Counted from the stretch's first letter, positions 53,610 to 63,585 are shown. The stretch is 64,000 nt of DNA from Caryophanales bacterium UBA6449 (GCA_002437105.1 DJOB01000004.1:243496-307495), one strand, 5' to 3'. Notes: generated by a model not told the origin, from the sequence alone. Program-made: numbers and translations.

Positions 53610-54215
53610 TCAGTTCTCCTTGTCGTCGGGGAGGGTGGGAGCAACCGGGGTTGCTAGACCTTTAGCGATAGCCTCTAATTCCGATCTATCGGGAAGAAGA
53701 TCCGCCTTGGTAATATGGACCTTTCCGGGACCCTTGTAGTCGGTGGGGATATTCAATCCTTTGGAGATGGCCTGCTCGAGAACGGCGTTGACATACTTAG
53801 TTTCGGTCTCGGAGCCGAATTGCTTCAGGATGATTAAGGCCTCATTGATCGCCACCTGTTTAGGGGTGCATTTGACTAGGACCGCCTCCGAGTAAGCGAC
53901 TAGCATGATCGCTTGCGTGACGAGGGGAAGGCGCGAGAAGAGCCATCCATCGAGAAAGGCGCTGAGCTCCTTCTCGATCTCTTCGCGGTGAGTTATGGCC
54001 TTGATGCCAACGGCTTTCGAATCGGGGTCGACACTATCCCAGTCTACCGGGGGTATTCCCTTTAAGCCTTCGGATAGGCAGTCGCAGGAGAACATCCGCT
54101 CAAAGAATTCTTTCCCGTCGATATCCAGTCCCGCATCCAACAGAGCTAATGCGCCATAGACGGTTATGAAAGTGCGTACCCGCAGAATATGCTTAGTCGG
54201 TCTTGGAAAATTCAT
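53610..54215 (-). CDS. nusB: Transcription antitermination factor NusB
   Basis: NusB binds boxA RNA with ribosomal protein S10 and promotes rRNA antitermination. The 201 residues are longer than the usual 130-150 because of a C-terminal tail of about 45 residues rich in Pro, Lys and Asp. The core matches the family: RLPLVTQAIMLVAYSEAVL and KQVAINEALIILKQFGSETETKYVNAVLEQA (as family IPxxVAINEAVELAKxFG..KFVNGVL). Position before xseA supports it. The ribosome-binding site is weak (GGGGGTTG). Confidence 0.85.
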   Translation of the reverse strand: MNFPRPTKHILRVRTFITVYGALALLDAGLDIDGKEFFERMFSCDCLSEGLKGIPPVDWDSVDPDSKAVGIKAITHREEIEKELSAFLDGWLFSRLPLVTQAIMLVAYSEAVLVKCTPKQVAINEALIILKQFGSETETKYVNAVLEQAISKGLNIPTDYKGPGKVHITKADLLPDRSELEAIAKGLATPVAPTLPDDKEN

Positions 54216-54271
54216 AAGTTCAACCCCCAGCCTAGTCAGGCAACTCTATATTTTATCATAAGGAGAAGAGG

Positions 54272-55342
54272 TTAAAGAGACGCTAATATCCCGGTTAAAG
54301 AGGAGTCTTGGAGAGCTTTATAAACGTCGTCTGGAGCGGTGAAATCCTCCTTGGCGTACAGGTTGAAAAGCTTGGCGACGAGGGGGCCATCGATCGGTTC
54401 CGGCGTTTCCCCAGTCGCAAGGAGGGTTAGAGCTTGAATCGCATTTTCTCGGATGAAGGTCAACATAGTGGGGGCGATCCAGCATTTTATCTCTCGGTCG
54501 ATCGTCCTCCCCATCTGCTCCAGCTTGATCAGCATCGGGGTACCATCGATCTCATCGTGCCAAAGGTCTGCGAAGATATAGTCGAATTCACGGCCGTGCA
54601 ACTGGAGATATTCCCAAGCGTCGCCCTGGATGATCTGCACCCGGCGCGGCAATCCGATCCGCGGTTCGATCTGTTTCTGAAAGAGGGCGATCACCTCGCT
54701 CGAGTTATCGATGGCAGTGACTGAGGTGACTTCCTTCTTCCTGAGGGATTCGGTCGCAAAGTACCCCATCCCCAACCCGAGAGTCAGCACTTTTCCATGC
54801 GCTTCTTCGATGAAGGGGTCCATGGTCGCGAATTCGTAGGGGGTGCCACTCATCCAGATGCGCCGACCTCTTCTCAGAGCAGGAAATATCTGTTTATCTA
54901 AGAAGTAGCCTAGAGTTGTTTCGGTGGAAAAATGACCATTTTCCAGGGATGAATTCACATCTGTCAGCAAAAAAGATTCCAGGGGCTGAAACTCGAGGGG
55001 ATAGAGGTGATATTCCCGCTGATCGATCGATACACCCTGCAGAGCCCGGATGAAAGGACGATCCGCATAGTCTTGACCAGCTAGCTCCTTGACGACCAGC
55101 CGGCGGTTTCGGGCTAGTTTTCGCATCTGCTTCTCGTCGCATCCTAGCTCTAGCAGAAGGCGGTCCCGATAGTAGTCTTCCCTTTCAATATGCAGGAAAG
55201 CCGCTTCGCTATCCAGCTGGTCGGAATCGATATCCATCAATCCCTCCTGGAGGAATTCATCGAGCGATTGCGAGAGGGATAGAGCGGTGTCGAGATCGTC
55301 CGAAAGGGTGAGAATGGCATTTTTGGCCTTATCGCTGATCAT
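54272..55342 (-). CDS. Predicted class I SAM-dependent methyltransferase-like protein
   Basis: The 356 residues end with a Rossmann-type domain: VLTLGLGMGYFATESL is a glycine-rich motif I, VTAIDNSSEVIALFQ has the acidic strand-2 residue, VQIIQGDAWEYL is motif post-II and FDYIFADLWHD motif IV, in the style of spermidine synthase-like enzymes. The N-terminal 150 residues are helical and unlike anything I recognise. The substrate is unknown. It lies between the Asp23-like gene and nusB, and its start overlaps the upstream stop (TGATG). Confidence 0.55.
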   Translation of the reverse strand: MISDKAKNAILTLSDDLDTALSLSQSLDEFLQEGLMDIDSDQLDSEAAFLHIEREDYYRDRLLLELGCDEKQMRKLARNRRLVVKELAGQDYADRPFIRALQGVSIDQREYHLYPLEFQPLESFLLTDVNSSLENGHFSTETTLGYFLDKQIFPALRRGRRIWMSGTPYEFATMDPFIEEAHGKVLTLGLGMGYFATESLRKKEVTSVTAIDNSSEVIALFQKQIEPRIGLPRRVQIIQGDAWEYLQLHGREFDYIFADLWHDEIDGTPMLIKLEQMGRTIDREIKCWIAPTMLTFIRENAIQALTLLATGETPEPIDGPLVAKLFNLYAKEDFTAPDDVYKALQDSSLTGILASL

Positions 55343-55689
55343 CAGTTTACTCTCCTATAGGTCAATTCTACCCGGTAACGAACATTTTGAAACATCTGAG
55401 TCAGAGCCGATAGGATATCGGGAGCGATCGAGGCTCCGATCAGTTTGTCGTCGGAAAAGGGAGAGAGTTTGAGCTGGCAGCGGATGACGATCACCTGATC
55501 GTTCAGGCTGGCGGTGATATCCTCTTTGAAGAATTCGTAGAAGCGGGGACTGAAAGGATCGAAGACCTCGTGCTCCTTCAGGCAGCAGATGGCGATATCG
55601 CGGGCGGCCTGCAGATTCACCGAAACCTTGAGCGTCCCATCGCTGAACATCGATAGGAATGCCGGTTTTTCTTTAGACTGGGGAGTCAT
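55342..55689 (-). CDS. Small protein, possibly divergent Asp23/YqhY family
   Basis: The 115-residue soluble protein is not confidently recognised. Two features suggest Asp23: an early segment LKVSVNLQAARDIAICCLKEHEV resembling the family IS..V...IA......V, and a C-terminal half with alternating strands, then a helix and VELTYRRV. In Bacilli an Asp23-family gene (yqhY), tied to membrane-lipid homeostasis, commonly precedes nusB, as here with one gene between. Start and stop overlap both neighbours by one to four bases. Confidence 0.4.
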   Translation of the reverse strand: MTPQSKEKPAFLSMFSDGTLKVSVNLQAARDIAICCLKEHEVFDPFSPRFYEFFKEDITASLNDQVIVIRCQLKLSPFSDDKLIGASIAPDILSALTQMFQNVRYRVELTYRRVN

Positions 55690-57827
55690 TTATCTGTCTC
55701 CGGTACTCTCTTTAAGGAGAGCGAGATGCGATTCCGCGCCAGATCGACCCCGATGACCATCACCTTGACCACCTGTCCGATTGCGAGGACTTCCGAGGGC
55801 GAGGAGAGGCGGCGCGTGCTGATCTCGGAGATGTGGATCATGCCATCCTTATGAAGGCCGAGGTCGACGTACGCTCCGTAGGCGACGATATTCCGTACCG
55901 TGCCCTCCAGGATCATCCCCTCCTTCAGATCCTTGATGTCTCTGATGCGGGAATCGAAGACGGGAGGTTTAAACTCACCGCGCGGATCGCGGTGGGGGAC
56001 AGCTAGCTCGGAGATGATCTGTTGGAGAGTAAAGATGTCGGTCCCTAACTCGTGGCAGGCCTGCTGCATGCTCTCTTTATCCTCGCTCTTGAGGAACTGC
56101 TGCGCACTCTGAGAGTCGGAGATATGCAAAAGCTTCATGGCGCGCCGAGCTACCGTGTAGGATTCCGGATGGATGAAGGTATCATCTAGAGGTTCACTGC
56201 CCTTGATGCGCAGGAATCCAGCGGCGTTCTGGAGCGCTTTCGGTCCGATATTCTTCACCTTTGAAAGCTCCTGGCGGGAGGTGAAAGCTCCGTTCTTCTC
56301 CCGATAGTCGACCAGGGACTTAGCCGATCGGCTGTTGAGGCCCGAGACGTGGGAGAGGAGCGTAGGGGAAGCGGTATTCAGGTCGACTCCCACCGCTGAG
56401 ACGCAGTCCTCGACCACCGCAGCGAGAGAATTCTGAAGCTTCTTCTCGTCCAGGTCGTGCTGATACTGGCCGACTCCCAGACTCTCTGGGGGAATCTTGA
56501 CCAATTCCGCCAGCGGGTCGAGCAACCTCCGCGCGATCGAGACGGCAGAACGCAGGTTGATATCGAAATCGGGGAATTCCTTGACCGCCAGTTCCGTCGC
56601 TGAGTAGACGGAAGCACCCGCCTCGCTGACGATGCAGATGGAGGTATTAAAACCATGATCCCTGATCAGCTGGGAGAGAAAATCGAAGCTCTCGCGCGAG
56701 GCGGTTCCATTGCCTAGGGCGATCGTGCCAACTTTATATTTAGCGATTAGATCGCTGACTTTTCTATCGGCTTCCGCGATCTTCTTATCATTCGGAATCG
56801 TCGGGAAGACGACCGCCGTATCCAGGACCTTACCCGTCTGGTCGATAACCGCGATCTTGCAGCCGTGGGCGTAGCCGGGATCGAAGCCCAGTACGGTCTG
56901 AGGCTTCAGGGGAGGAGCGAGAAGCACCTCCTTCACACCCTTGGCAAAGATACCCAGCGAGCTGTCCTTAGCTCGATCGAGCAGGTCATTGAAGGTCTCC
57001 TTCTCCACCGAGGGGAAGAGCAATCGCTCGCAGCTGTCCTTCACCGTGGCGGAAAGGAGGGCGGGGAATTGGAACCCGGCTGGCTTCTCCATCCGTTCTA
57101 TGGCGCTCTCGATCTCCGTCTCGGGGAAGGTGAAGGCGATCCGCAAGCACTTCTCCTTCACGCCGCGGTTGATAGCGAGAACCTGATGAGGTTGGATCCG
57201 ATACAGGCTGATCCGCATCCCGTCATAGCTATCGAAGGTGTTCAGAGGAGCGTCCTTGACCAGTGTGACTTCAATCGACCCTTTCCTTCCGAGGATATCC
57301 CGCACCATCCGGCGATTGACCGCCCGGTCTGCAATCCGTTCTGCCCAGATATCTAGGGCTCCCTGAATGCAATCCTGCGCCGTCTTATACTCGGAACAGA
57401 CAAAGCGTTCCGCCTCCTTGCGATAATCGTTGGTCCGGTCAGAAAAGATGTAGTCCAAAAGCTTGTCCAGCCCTTTAGCTTGCGCTCTGGAAGCTCGGGT
57501 CTCACGTTTGGGGCGGTAGGGTCGATAGATGTCTTCCAAACTGGCGAGGGTGTCGGCCGCCGCGACTGCTGCGAGCAGCCCCGGATCGGAGATATTCTGT
57601 TTCGCGAGGCTCTCCAGGATCGTCTTCCGCCGGCTCTCCAAGGATTGGAAAGCCGAATCGACATCGGCGAGCTTGCGGAGAGTCTCATCCGACATATCCC
57701 CAGTCCGCTCGCGGCGATAGCGAGCGATGAAAGGGATCGTCGCGCCCTCATCCATGAGCGCGAGGGCCCCCTTCACATCGCTCGGCCGCAGATGGAGCTC
57801 TGAAGAAAGATAGGCTATCCGGTCCAT
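55686..57827 (-). CDS. tex: Tex-family RNA-binding transcription accessory protein
   Basis: The 713 residues show the standard Tex order: N-terminal helical domain (GATIPFIARYRRERTGDMSDETLR), a YqgF/RNase H-like domain (VLGFDPGYAHGCKIAVID; IALGNGTASRE), two helix-hairpin-helix segments (LLSHVSGLNSRSAKSLVDYRE; LSKVKNIGPKALQNAAGFLRI), and a C-terminal S1 RNA-binding domain (EGTVRNIVAYGAYVDLGLHKDGMIHIS). Tex affects transcription and stress tolerance in several bacteria. AAGGAGG precedes the start by about 5 bases. The last four bases overlap the Asp23-like gene. Confidence 0.96.
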   Translation of the reverse strand: MDRIAYLSSELHLRPSDVKGALALMDEGATIPFIARYRRERTGDMSDETLRKLADVDSAFQSLESRRKTILESLAKQNISDPGLLAAVAAADTLASLEDIYRPYRPKRETRASRAQAKGLDKLLDYIFSDRTNDYRKEAERFVCSEYKTAQDCIQGALDIWAERIADRAVNRRMVRDILGRKGSIEVTLVKDAPLNTFDSYDGMRISLYRIQPHQVLAINRGVKEKCLRIAFTFPETEIESAIERMEKPAGFQFPALLSATVKDSCERLLFPSVEKETFNDLLDRAKDSSLGIFAKGVKEVLLAPPLKPQTVLGFDPGYAHGCKIAVIDQTGKVLDTAVVFPTIPNDKKIAEADRKVSDLIAKYKVGTIALGNGTASRESFDFLSQLIRDHGFNTSICIVSEAGASVYSATELAVKEFPDFDINLRSAVSIARRLLDPLAELVKIPPESLGVGQYQHDLDEKKLQNSLAAVVEDCVSAVGVDLNTASPTLLSHVSGLNSRSAKSLVDYREKNGAFTSRQELSKVKNIGPKALQNAAGFLRIKGSEPLDDTFIHPESYTVARRAMKLLHISDSQSAQQFLKSEDKESMQQACHELGTDIFTLQQIISELAVPHRDPRGEFKPPVFDSRIRDIKDLKEGMILEGTVRNIVAYGAYVDLGLHKDGMIHISEISTRRLSSPSEVLAIGQVVKVMVIGVDLARNRISLSLKRVPETDK

Positions 57828-57842
57828 ATGGCCTCCTTGTGA

Positions 57843-60260
57843 TTAGCGAGCGACGATATTGACGATTCGATTCTTCACCACGATGATCTTCACTACGTTC
57901 TTTCCGCCCGTCGCCTTCTTGACCGACTCGTTCTCCAGAGCGAGGTCCTGAAGCTTCTTGAGGCTCTCCTCCGAGGCGTCCTTCTCCCACTCGATCCGCG
58001 CGCGGAGCTTGCCGTTCACCTGGATGATGTAGAGAGCTTTCTCCGATCCCAGCTTCGAGGTATCCGCTTTGGGCCAGGGAACATAGTCGATCATCTCCTG
58101 ATGGCCCAATAGCGACCACAGCTCCTCACCGAGATGGGGGCAGATGGGTGCGATCATCTGTGCCAGTCCCTCCATGATCTTCAGGGGGAGAGAAGAGGCG
58201 CGGTAGAGCTCGTTGACCAGAACCATCAGCTGCGCGATTCCGGTATTGAACTTCATCTCGGCGAAGTCCTTGGTGACCTTCGCCACCGTCTGGTTGTAGA
58301 TCCCTTCCAGCTGAGCGTCGTCACCCTTGGTAAAGAGATGAGTAAATTGCTCCTCCGTATAGAGACGATAGACGCGCTCGATGAATTTTCTGGCTCCGGA
58401 AGGTCCCTGGGGATTCCAGGGCATACCGACTTCCACCGGGCCTTTGAACAGCTCGTAGAGCCTCAGAGCATCGGCGCCGTACTGGGCGATAACCTCGTCC
58501 GGCGAGACCGTATTGCCCTTGGATTTCGACATCCGCGAACCATCGGGACCGAGGATCACGCCCTGGTGCCGCAGTTTCGCGAAGGGCTCGGGGCATTTGA
58601 ACACGCCCTCATCGTAGAGGAACTGATGCCAGAAGCGAGCGTAGAGCAGGTGGAGCACCGCATGCTCAGCTCCGCCCAGATACATATCGACGGGCAACCA
58701 GTGCTCAAGCAGTTTCGGATCGCCGATCTGATCGGGATTCTTAGGGTCGATGAAACGGGCGTAATACCAGCAGCTGCCGGCCCACTGGGGCATCGTATTG
58801 GTCTCGCGCTCATACCTGTGTCCGTCGATCGTCACATCGACCCAGGCTTTGGCGCGAGCCAGCGGGGGTTTGCCGTCGCCGGTGGGGGTGTAGTCATCCA
58901 GTTCGGGGAGGGTCAAGGGCAGATACTTGTCGGGAAGAGGCACGATCGCTCCCGTCTCGACATCGTGGAGAACGGGGATGGGTTCACCCCAGTAGCGCTG
59001 GCGGGAGAAGAGCCAATCGCGAAGCTTGTAGTGGACCGTCACCTTTCCCGCGCCGAGCTTGATGAGCTGCCCAGTGATCGCCTTCTTCGCCCCGGCGTTA
59101 TCGAGACCATCGGCGGGGCCGGAGAGCACATGCTCCCCATCGCCTTCAAACGCGCCTTTGCTCAGATCGCCCCCGCGGACCACCTGGATTATGGGCAGGT
59201 GGTGAAGCTGGGCGAACTGATAGTCGCGCTCATCGTGAGCCGGCACCGCCATGACCGCTCCGGATCCATAGGAACCCAGGACGTAATCGCCGACGAAGAC
59301 GGGAACCTTGTTTCCGTTGATGGGATTGATGGCGTAGGCGCCGGTGAAGACTCCGGTCTTGGGCTTATCGGATCCCGTCCGTTCCAGATCGGAACGATTG
59401 ACCGCCTGGCTGACATAGGCGTCGACTTCCGCCTTCTGTTCCGGGGTGACGATCTGGGAGAGGAGAGGATGCTCGGGGGCCAGAACGACGTAGGTGCAGC
59501 CGTAGAGGGTATCTACCCGGGTGGTGAAGACGGTGAAGGAGCCAGTTCCACTGCTGAGCTTAAAAGTCACCTCTACGCCCTGGCTCCGGCCGATCCAGTT
59601 GCGCTGCATCTGCTCGGTGGAGGAGGGCCAGTCGACCGTGTCGAGACCCTTTAGCAGCTTGTCGGCGTAGGCGGTGATCTTCAGCAGCCACTGCTTCATC
59701 GGCACCCGGATGACTGGGTATCCTCCGCGCTCCGACTTGCCGTCGATCACCTCCTCGTTAGCGAGGACCGTACCGAGCTGAGGGCAGTAATTGACCGGTC
59801 TCTCCGCATAGAAGGCCAGACCCTTCTTGAGCATCATCAGGAAGATCTTCTGGGTGAACTTGTAATAGGAGGGATCCGAGGTCTTGATCACCCGATCCCA
59901 GTCGTAGGAAAAACCGCAGCGCTTCAGCTGCCTGATGAAGTTGGCGATATTCGCATCCGTGAAAGGTCCAGGATGCTTGTTGTTCTTGATGGAGTACTGT
60001 TCCGCGGGCAGTCCGAAGCTATCGAATCCGATAGGGTGAAGGACGTTGAAGCCGTTGGCTCGCTTGAAGCGGGCCAGCGCATCGGTGGCGGAGTAGCCTT
60101 CGACGTGTCCGACGTGCAGTCCGGCGCCACTGGGGTAGGGGAACATATCCAGAACGTAGTATTTGGGTTTGGAGAAATCGTGGATGTCGGTTCGATAGGT
60201 CTTCTCCTCTTCCCACCGGTGCTCCCACTTACGTTCGATCTCTTCGCTATTGTATGCCAT
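57843..60260 (-). CDS. leuS: Leucyl-tRNA synthetase
   Basis: LeuRS charges tRNA-Leu and edits mischarged amino acids. The 805 residues are normal for Bacilli. The class I HIGH motif is HVGH (His49 to His52), the KMSKS loop is RMSKS near residue 577, and the CP1 editing domain contains the family LYGCTYVVLAPEHPL and AVPAHDERD segments. AGGA six bases upstream fixes the start at 60260 over 60275. A TATAAT-like box lies in the 213-base gap upstream, but no T-box leader is recognisable. Confidence 0.97.
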   Translation of the reverse strand: MAYNSEEIERKWEHRWEEEKTYRTDIHDFSKPKYYVLDMFPYPSGAGLHVGHVEGYSATDALARFKRANGFNVLHPIGFDSFGLPAEQYSIKNNKHPGPFTDANIANFIRQLKRCGFSYDWDRVIKTSDPSYYKFTQKIFLMMLKKGLAFYAERPVNYCPQLGTVLANEEVIDGKSERGGYPVIRVPMKQWLLKITAYADKLLKGLDTVDWPSSTEQMQRNWIGRSQGVEVTFKLSSGTGSFTVFTTRVDTLYGCTYVVLAPEHPLLSQIVTPEQKAEVDAYVSQAVNRSDLERTGSDKPKTGVFTGAYAINPINGNKVPVFVGDYVLGSYGSGAVMAVPAHDERDYQFAQLHHLPIIQVVRGGDLSKGAFEGDGEHVLSGPADGLDNAGAKKAITGQLIKLGAGKVTVHYKLRDWLFSRQRYWGEPIPVLHDVETGAIVPLPDKYLPLTLPELDDYTPTGDGKPPLARAKAWVDVTIDGHRYERETNTMPQWAGSCWYYARFIDPKNPDQIGDPKLLEHWLPVDMYLGGAEHAVLHLLYARFWHQFLYDEGVFKCPEPFAKLRHQGVILGPDGSRMSKSKGNTVSPDEVIAQYGADALRLYELFKGPVEVGMPWNPQGPSGARKFIERVYRLYTEEQFTHLFTKGDDAQLEGIYNQTVAKVTKDFAEMKFNTGIAQLMVLVNELYRASSLPLKIMEGLAQMIAPICPHLGEELWSLLGHQEMIDYVPWPKADTSKLGSEKALYIIQVNGKLRARIEWEKDASEESLKKLQDLALENESVKKATGGKNVVKIIVVKNRIVNIVAR

Positions 60261-60440
60261 ACTCGATCCTTTCAAGGTTGATTCGCACTGATCAAAACGC
60301 CTTAATTATACGATTCTTATTCTTTCTAGAGACTTATGTATATGTATATAAGCCCCCTTAACCAATGTTATCTAGGTATTTACCCGAGTTTCTCTAGCTA
60401 TCATCGCGAGAAGATTCCCTCAGGGCTAAAGATTTTTCGC

Positions 60441-60468
60441 ATAAAAGAAAAGGGAGCTAGCGCTCCCT
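60441..60468 (-). terminator. Terminator of lon-engB
   Basis: AGGGAGC and GCTCCCT pair around a 4-base loop and are followed leftward by TTTTCTTTTAT, five bases after the engB stop. Nothing else is seen in 60261-60440 apart from the leuS leader. Confidence 0.85.
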
Positions 60469-60473
60469 CATTC

Positions 60474-61049
60474 TCACTTCCGTCTCGCGAGTTTAGTAAC
60501 CTCGTTTCTAATCGTATCTAGAAGGCTGCTATCCCGGGTGGAAGAAGGTACCACATTGGCTTCCGGATACTCTTCTCTGACTCTCTGAATAGCTTCCTTG
60601 CGCTCGGTCGTGTTGAGCTTATCGACCTTAGTGAGCACGATCAGGATACCGATGTTGCGGTCCGCTACATAGCGCAGCATATCCCGATCGGAATCGAGGA
60701 TGCCGCGACGCGAATCCACCACGAGCACCAGACCCTTCAATTTCTTGCCGCTGACCTCGAAGAAGCCATTCATCAGCTTCTCGAAGTAGTCGCGCTGCTC
60801 CTCGAAACCGTAGCCCGGCACATCGGCCAGATAGAAGGTGTCCTCGATGAGCGCGTAGTTGACCAGTCTCGTCTTACCCGGCTTAGCCGAGGTCTTCATC
60901 AGGTTCTTCTGGCGGCACAGCAGGTTGATCAGCGTCGATTTTCCCGCGTTGGAGCGACCAGCGAAGACCACGATGGGACGATCGAAACGAAAATCTCTCC
61001 GGTCGGCCGCTGAAGTAACGAAGACCGCCTTCGAGAAATCGGACGTCAT
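60474..61049 (-). CDS. engB: Ribosome-biogenesis GTPase EngB (YsxC)
   Basis: EngB assists late assembly of the 50S subunit. The 191 residues include G1 GRSNAGKST (31-39), the FELADVPGYGF-type LADVPGYGFEE, G4 TKVD and a final basic helix. G3 DVPG is as usual in this family. The start overlaps the lon stop by four bases, the conserved lon-engB pair of Bacilli. A terminator ends the unit. Confidence 0.95.
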   Translation of the reverse strand: MTSDFSKAVFVTSAADRRDFRFDRPIVVFAGRSNAGKSTLINLLCRQKNLMKTSAKPGKTRLVNYALIEDTFYLADVPGYGFEEQRDYFEKLMNGFFEVSGKKLKGLVLVVDSRRGILDSDRDMLRYVADRNIGILIVLTKVDKLNTTERKEAIQRVREEYPEANVVPSSTRDSSLLDTIRNEVTKLARRK

Positions 61050-63508
61050 CTCTTCTTATCCTCAGCGGGAACCCGCGTCCGGTCCGCCGTCGCCTTCACG
61101 CTCGCCGCGGAGAAGGGATCGGCCGTCAGGACCTCGGGCAGAACTTCCTTGACACAGGTGACCTCTTTGATCTGCAGCAGATCGCGGATCTCCTGAGGCA
61201 GCTCCTCGACATCCTTGTGGTTCTCCTTGGGCACGAGCACGAGGCGGATCTTCTCGCGGGCGGCCGCCAGCGTCTTCTCGCGGAGTCCACCGATGGGCAT
61301 CGCGTTGCCGCGCAGATCGACCTCGCCCGTCATCGCCACATCGCACTTGGCCGGGATACCGGTGACGGCCGAGATGATAGCGCAGGCGGTAGCGACACCA
61401 GCGGAGGGACCATCCTTGGGCACCGCGCCTTCAGGGAAGTGGATGTGGATATCGTTCTTGCTGAACCACTTGGGATCCACGCCCAACTCGTTGGTGAGGG
61501 ACCGCACGTAGGTGAGAGCGGTCCGGCAGGCTTCCTTGATAACGTCCTTGAGATTTCCCGTCAGGACGAGCTGACCGTTGCCAGGATAGGTGTTGACCTC
61601 GATCTTCAGCACATCGCCCCCGGCTTCCGTATAGGCTAGACCGTTGATCAGTCCTACCTGGTCCTTCCGCATCGCGGAGGTGTGGTGGAAGATGGGTTGC
61701 TTGAGCATCTGGACAATGACTTCGGGAGTGACAGTCAGGTGCTGATTCTGGGCCGGATTCTCGAGGTGCTTCACCGCAAACTTCCGCATGATGGTGGAGA
61801 TGGCACGGCGCAGATTTCTAACGCCGGCCTCCATGGTATAGCCATCGATGAGGAAGCGGAGCGACTCGTCGGTAAAATCGATCATGTCCGGCTTCAAACC
61901 GTTCTCCTGCTCTTCGAGCTTGATCAGGTACTTCTTGGCGATATTGATCTTCTCGAAGGGAGTGTAGGTGTTGAGCTCGATGAGCTCGAGCCGATCCAGG
62001 AGCGGAGGATTGACGCGACTCAGATCGTTCGCCGTGCAGATGAACAACACGTTGGACAGGTCGAAAGGCAGATCGAGATAGTGATCCTCGAAAGTCTTAT
62101 TCTGCTCGGGGTCCAGGACCTCCAGAAGAGCCGAGGCGGGATCGCCATGATAGCCTCCGCCATCGATCTTATCGATCTCATCCAGCAGGATGACGGGATT
62201 ATTCACGCCCGCTCGATCGATCGCCGAGATGATGCGGCCGGGCATACTGCCGATATAGGTGCGGCGGTGTCCGCGAATCTCGCTCTCATCGTTGATACCG
62301 CCCAGCGCAATCTTTTGGAACTTGCGTCCGAGGGCCTTGGCGACGGAGATTGCCAGCGAGGTCTTTCCGACTCCAGGAGGACCATAGAGGCAGAGGATGG
62401 GTGCCTTGAGGGCGCGAGTCATCCCTTTGACCGCGAGATACTCGAGGATGCGCTCCTTCTGTTTGACCAGACCATAGTGATCCTCATCCAGGATCTTCTT
62501 GACCTGAGACAGATCCTCGTTATCCTGCGAGGACACCTTCCAGGGCAGACGGATCAGCAGATCCAGGTAGTCCCGGGTGACCTGTCCCTCGGGCGAGCCC
62601 GGGGTGATCGTCTTCAGACGGTCGGTCTGCTGCTTGATCATGTCATAGACATAATCAGGATACTTATCCTTATGCTCGAGCGCCTCACGGTACTTATCGT
62701 CAGGATCGTCACCGTCGAACTCCTTCAGCTTCTGGCGGATGATATCCATCTTGGTGCGGAGGGTATACTCGCGCTGCTGCTTCTCCATCCTCTCGCCCAC
62801 CGCCGTATCGATCTCGTGCTCGATCCGGCTGTCCTGATTGAACCGCGAGAGGCTATTGAGAACGACCTTGAGCTGATCGGGGGTCGAGAGACTCTCGATG
62901 ATGCTCTGCTTATCGTTGACATTCAGATTGAAGAAGGTGGCCAGATAGTAGGGGTACTGCGCAGGTTTCAGACCCAGTTTCTCCAGATCGGGGAACGCAG
63001 GATAGAAGCTCAGACCAGCCGTCAGGCGCTGATAGGTAGCCTGGATCATCGAGGTGAAGTTGTAGATGAGACCAGAAGCGCAGGAAGCCAATTCCCGCTC
63101 CTGGTAGGTAGCGACGACCAAGCGCTGCACGGGATCGAGGTCCCAGCTCGAAACCTGGACGATCTTCTCGCCGGTGATGGTCGCGCTGGTGGAGAGCAGT
63201 CCCTCGTTGACGCTCTTCACGCGGCAGAGGACACCGGTCAGCTTGACGGAGGGAAGGATCAGGGTCGCCATATTATCGTAAGCGCCATCGCGGAAGGAGA
63301 CGCACATGACGAACTCGCCATTCTCGCCGACGCTCTTGAGCAGTCGCTTAGCGTATTCGGAACTGGTCGACAGATTAAAGTCGAACCCAGGCAGAGCTAT
63401 ATCGCGGAAATTCGGATAGACCGGGAGTTTCTTCAGATTGATCTCGGGTTTGGGTAGAGGGGAAGAAGCATCAGTTTGACGACTTCCCTGATTGTCGATT
63501 TCGCTCAT
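61046..63508 (-). CDS. lon: ATP-dependent protease Lon
   Basis: Lon degrades misfolded and regulatory proteins. The 820 residues have the N-terminal substrate domain, coiled coil, an AAA+ module with Walker A GPPGVGKT (near residue 374) and Walker B (VILLDEIDK), and the C-terminal serine protease domain with the catalytic Ser near 702 (KDGPSAGVA) and Lys near 745 (GGLREKTLAA). AGGAGG eight bases upstream fixes the start. A sigma-A promoter overlapped by a CIRCE operator lies just upstream, so lon is probably heat-inducible and repressed by HrcA. engB is co-transcribed. Confidence 0.97.
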   Translation of the reverse strand: MSEIDNQGSRQTDASSPLPKPEINLKKLPVYPNFRDIALPGFDFNLSTSSEYAKRLLKSVGENGEFVMCVSFRDGAYDNMATLILPSVKLTGVLCRVKSVNEGLLSTSATITGEKIVQVSSWDLDPVQRLVVATYQERELASCASGLIYNFTSMIQATYQRLTAGLSFYPAFPDLEKLGLKPAQYPYYLATFFNLNVNDKQSIIESLSTPDQLKVVLNSLSRFNQDSRIEHEIDTAVGERMEKQQREYTLRTKMDIIRQKLKEFDGDDPDDKYREALEHKDKYPDYVYDMIKQQTDRLKTITPGSPEGQVTRDYLDLLIRLPWKVSSQDNEDLSQVKKILDEDHYGLVKQKERILEYLAVKGMTRALKAPILCLYGPPGVGKTSLAISVAKALGRKFQKIALGGINDESEIRGHRRTYIGSMPGRIISAIDRAGVNNPVILLDEIDKIDGGGYHGDPASALLEVLDPEQNKTFEDHYLDLPFDLSNVLFICTANDLSRVNPPLLDRLELIELNTYTPFEKINIAKKYLIKLEEQENGLKPDMIDFTDESLRFLIDGYTMEAGVRNLRRAISTIMRKFAVKHLENPAQNQHLTVTPEVIVQMLKQPIFHHTSAMRKDQVGLINGLAYTEAGGDVLKIEVNTYPGNGQLVLTGNLKDVIKEACRTALTYVRSLTNELGVDPKWFSKNDIHIHFPEGAVPKDGPSAGVATACAIISAVTGIPAKCDVAMTGEVDLRGNAMPIGGLREKTLAAAREKIRLVLVPKENHKDVEELPQEIRDLLQIKEVTCVKEVLPEVLTADPFSAASVKATADRTRVPAEDKKR

Positions 63509-63531
63509 TGTTCAACCTCCTTTTATACAAA

Positions 63532-63564
63532 AGGGCGTGGCGAGACCAGTCTCACACGCGCCCT
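63532..63564 (-). terminator. Hairpin with T-run between tig and lon
   Basis: A compound stem (AGGG/CCCT, CGTG/CACG, GAGAC/GTCTC, with small internal loops) is followed leftward by TTTTGTAT. It can end tig transcripts, but it lies downstream of the lon promoter, so it would also sit in the lon leader. A smaller perfect hairpin (ATGGGG-CTA-CCCCAT, 63572-63586) precedes it. Confidence 0.6.
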
Positions 63565-63585
63565 GGCCGCTATGGGGCTACCCCA

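Noticed and set aside
60261..60473. Possible T-box leader of leuS
   Set aside because: The gap lacks the conserved T-box sequence and antiterminator; only a TATAAT-like box and the engB terminator are visible.
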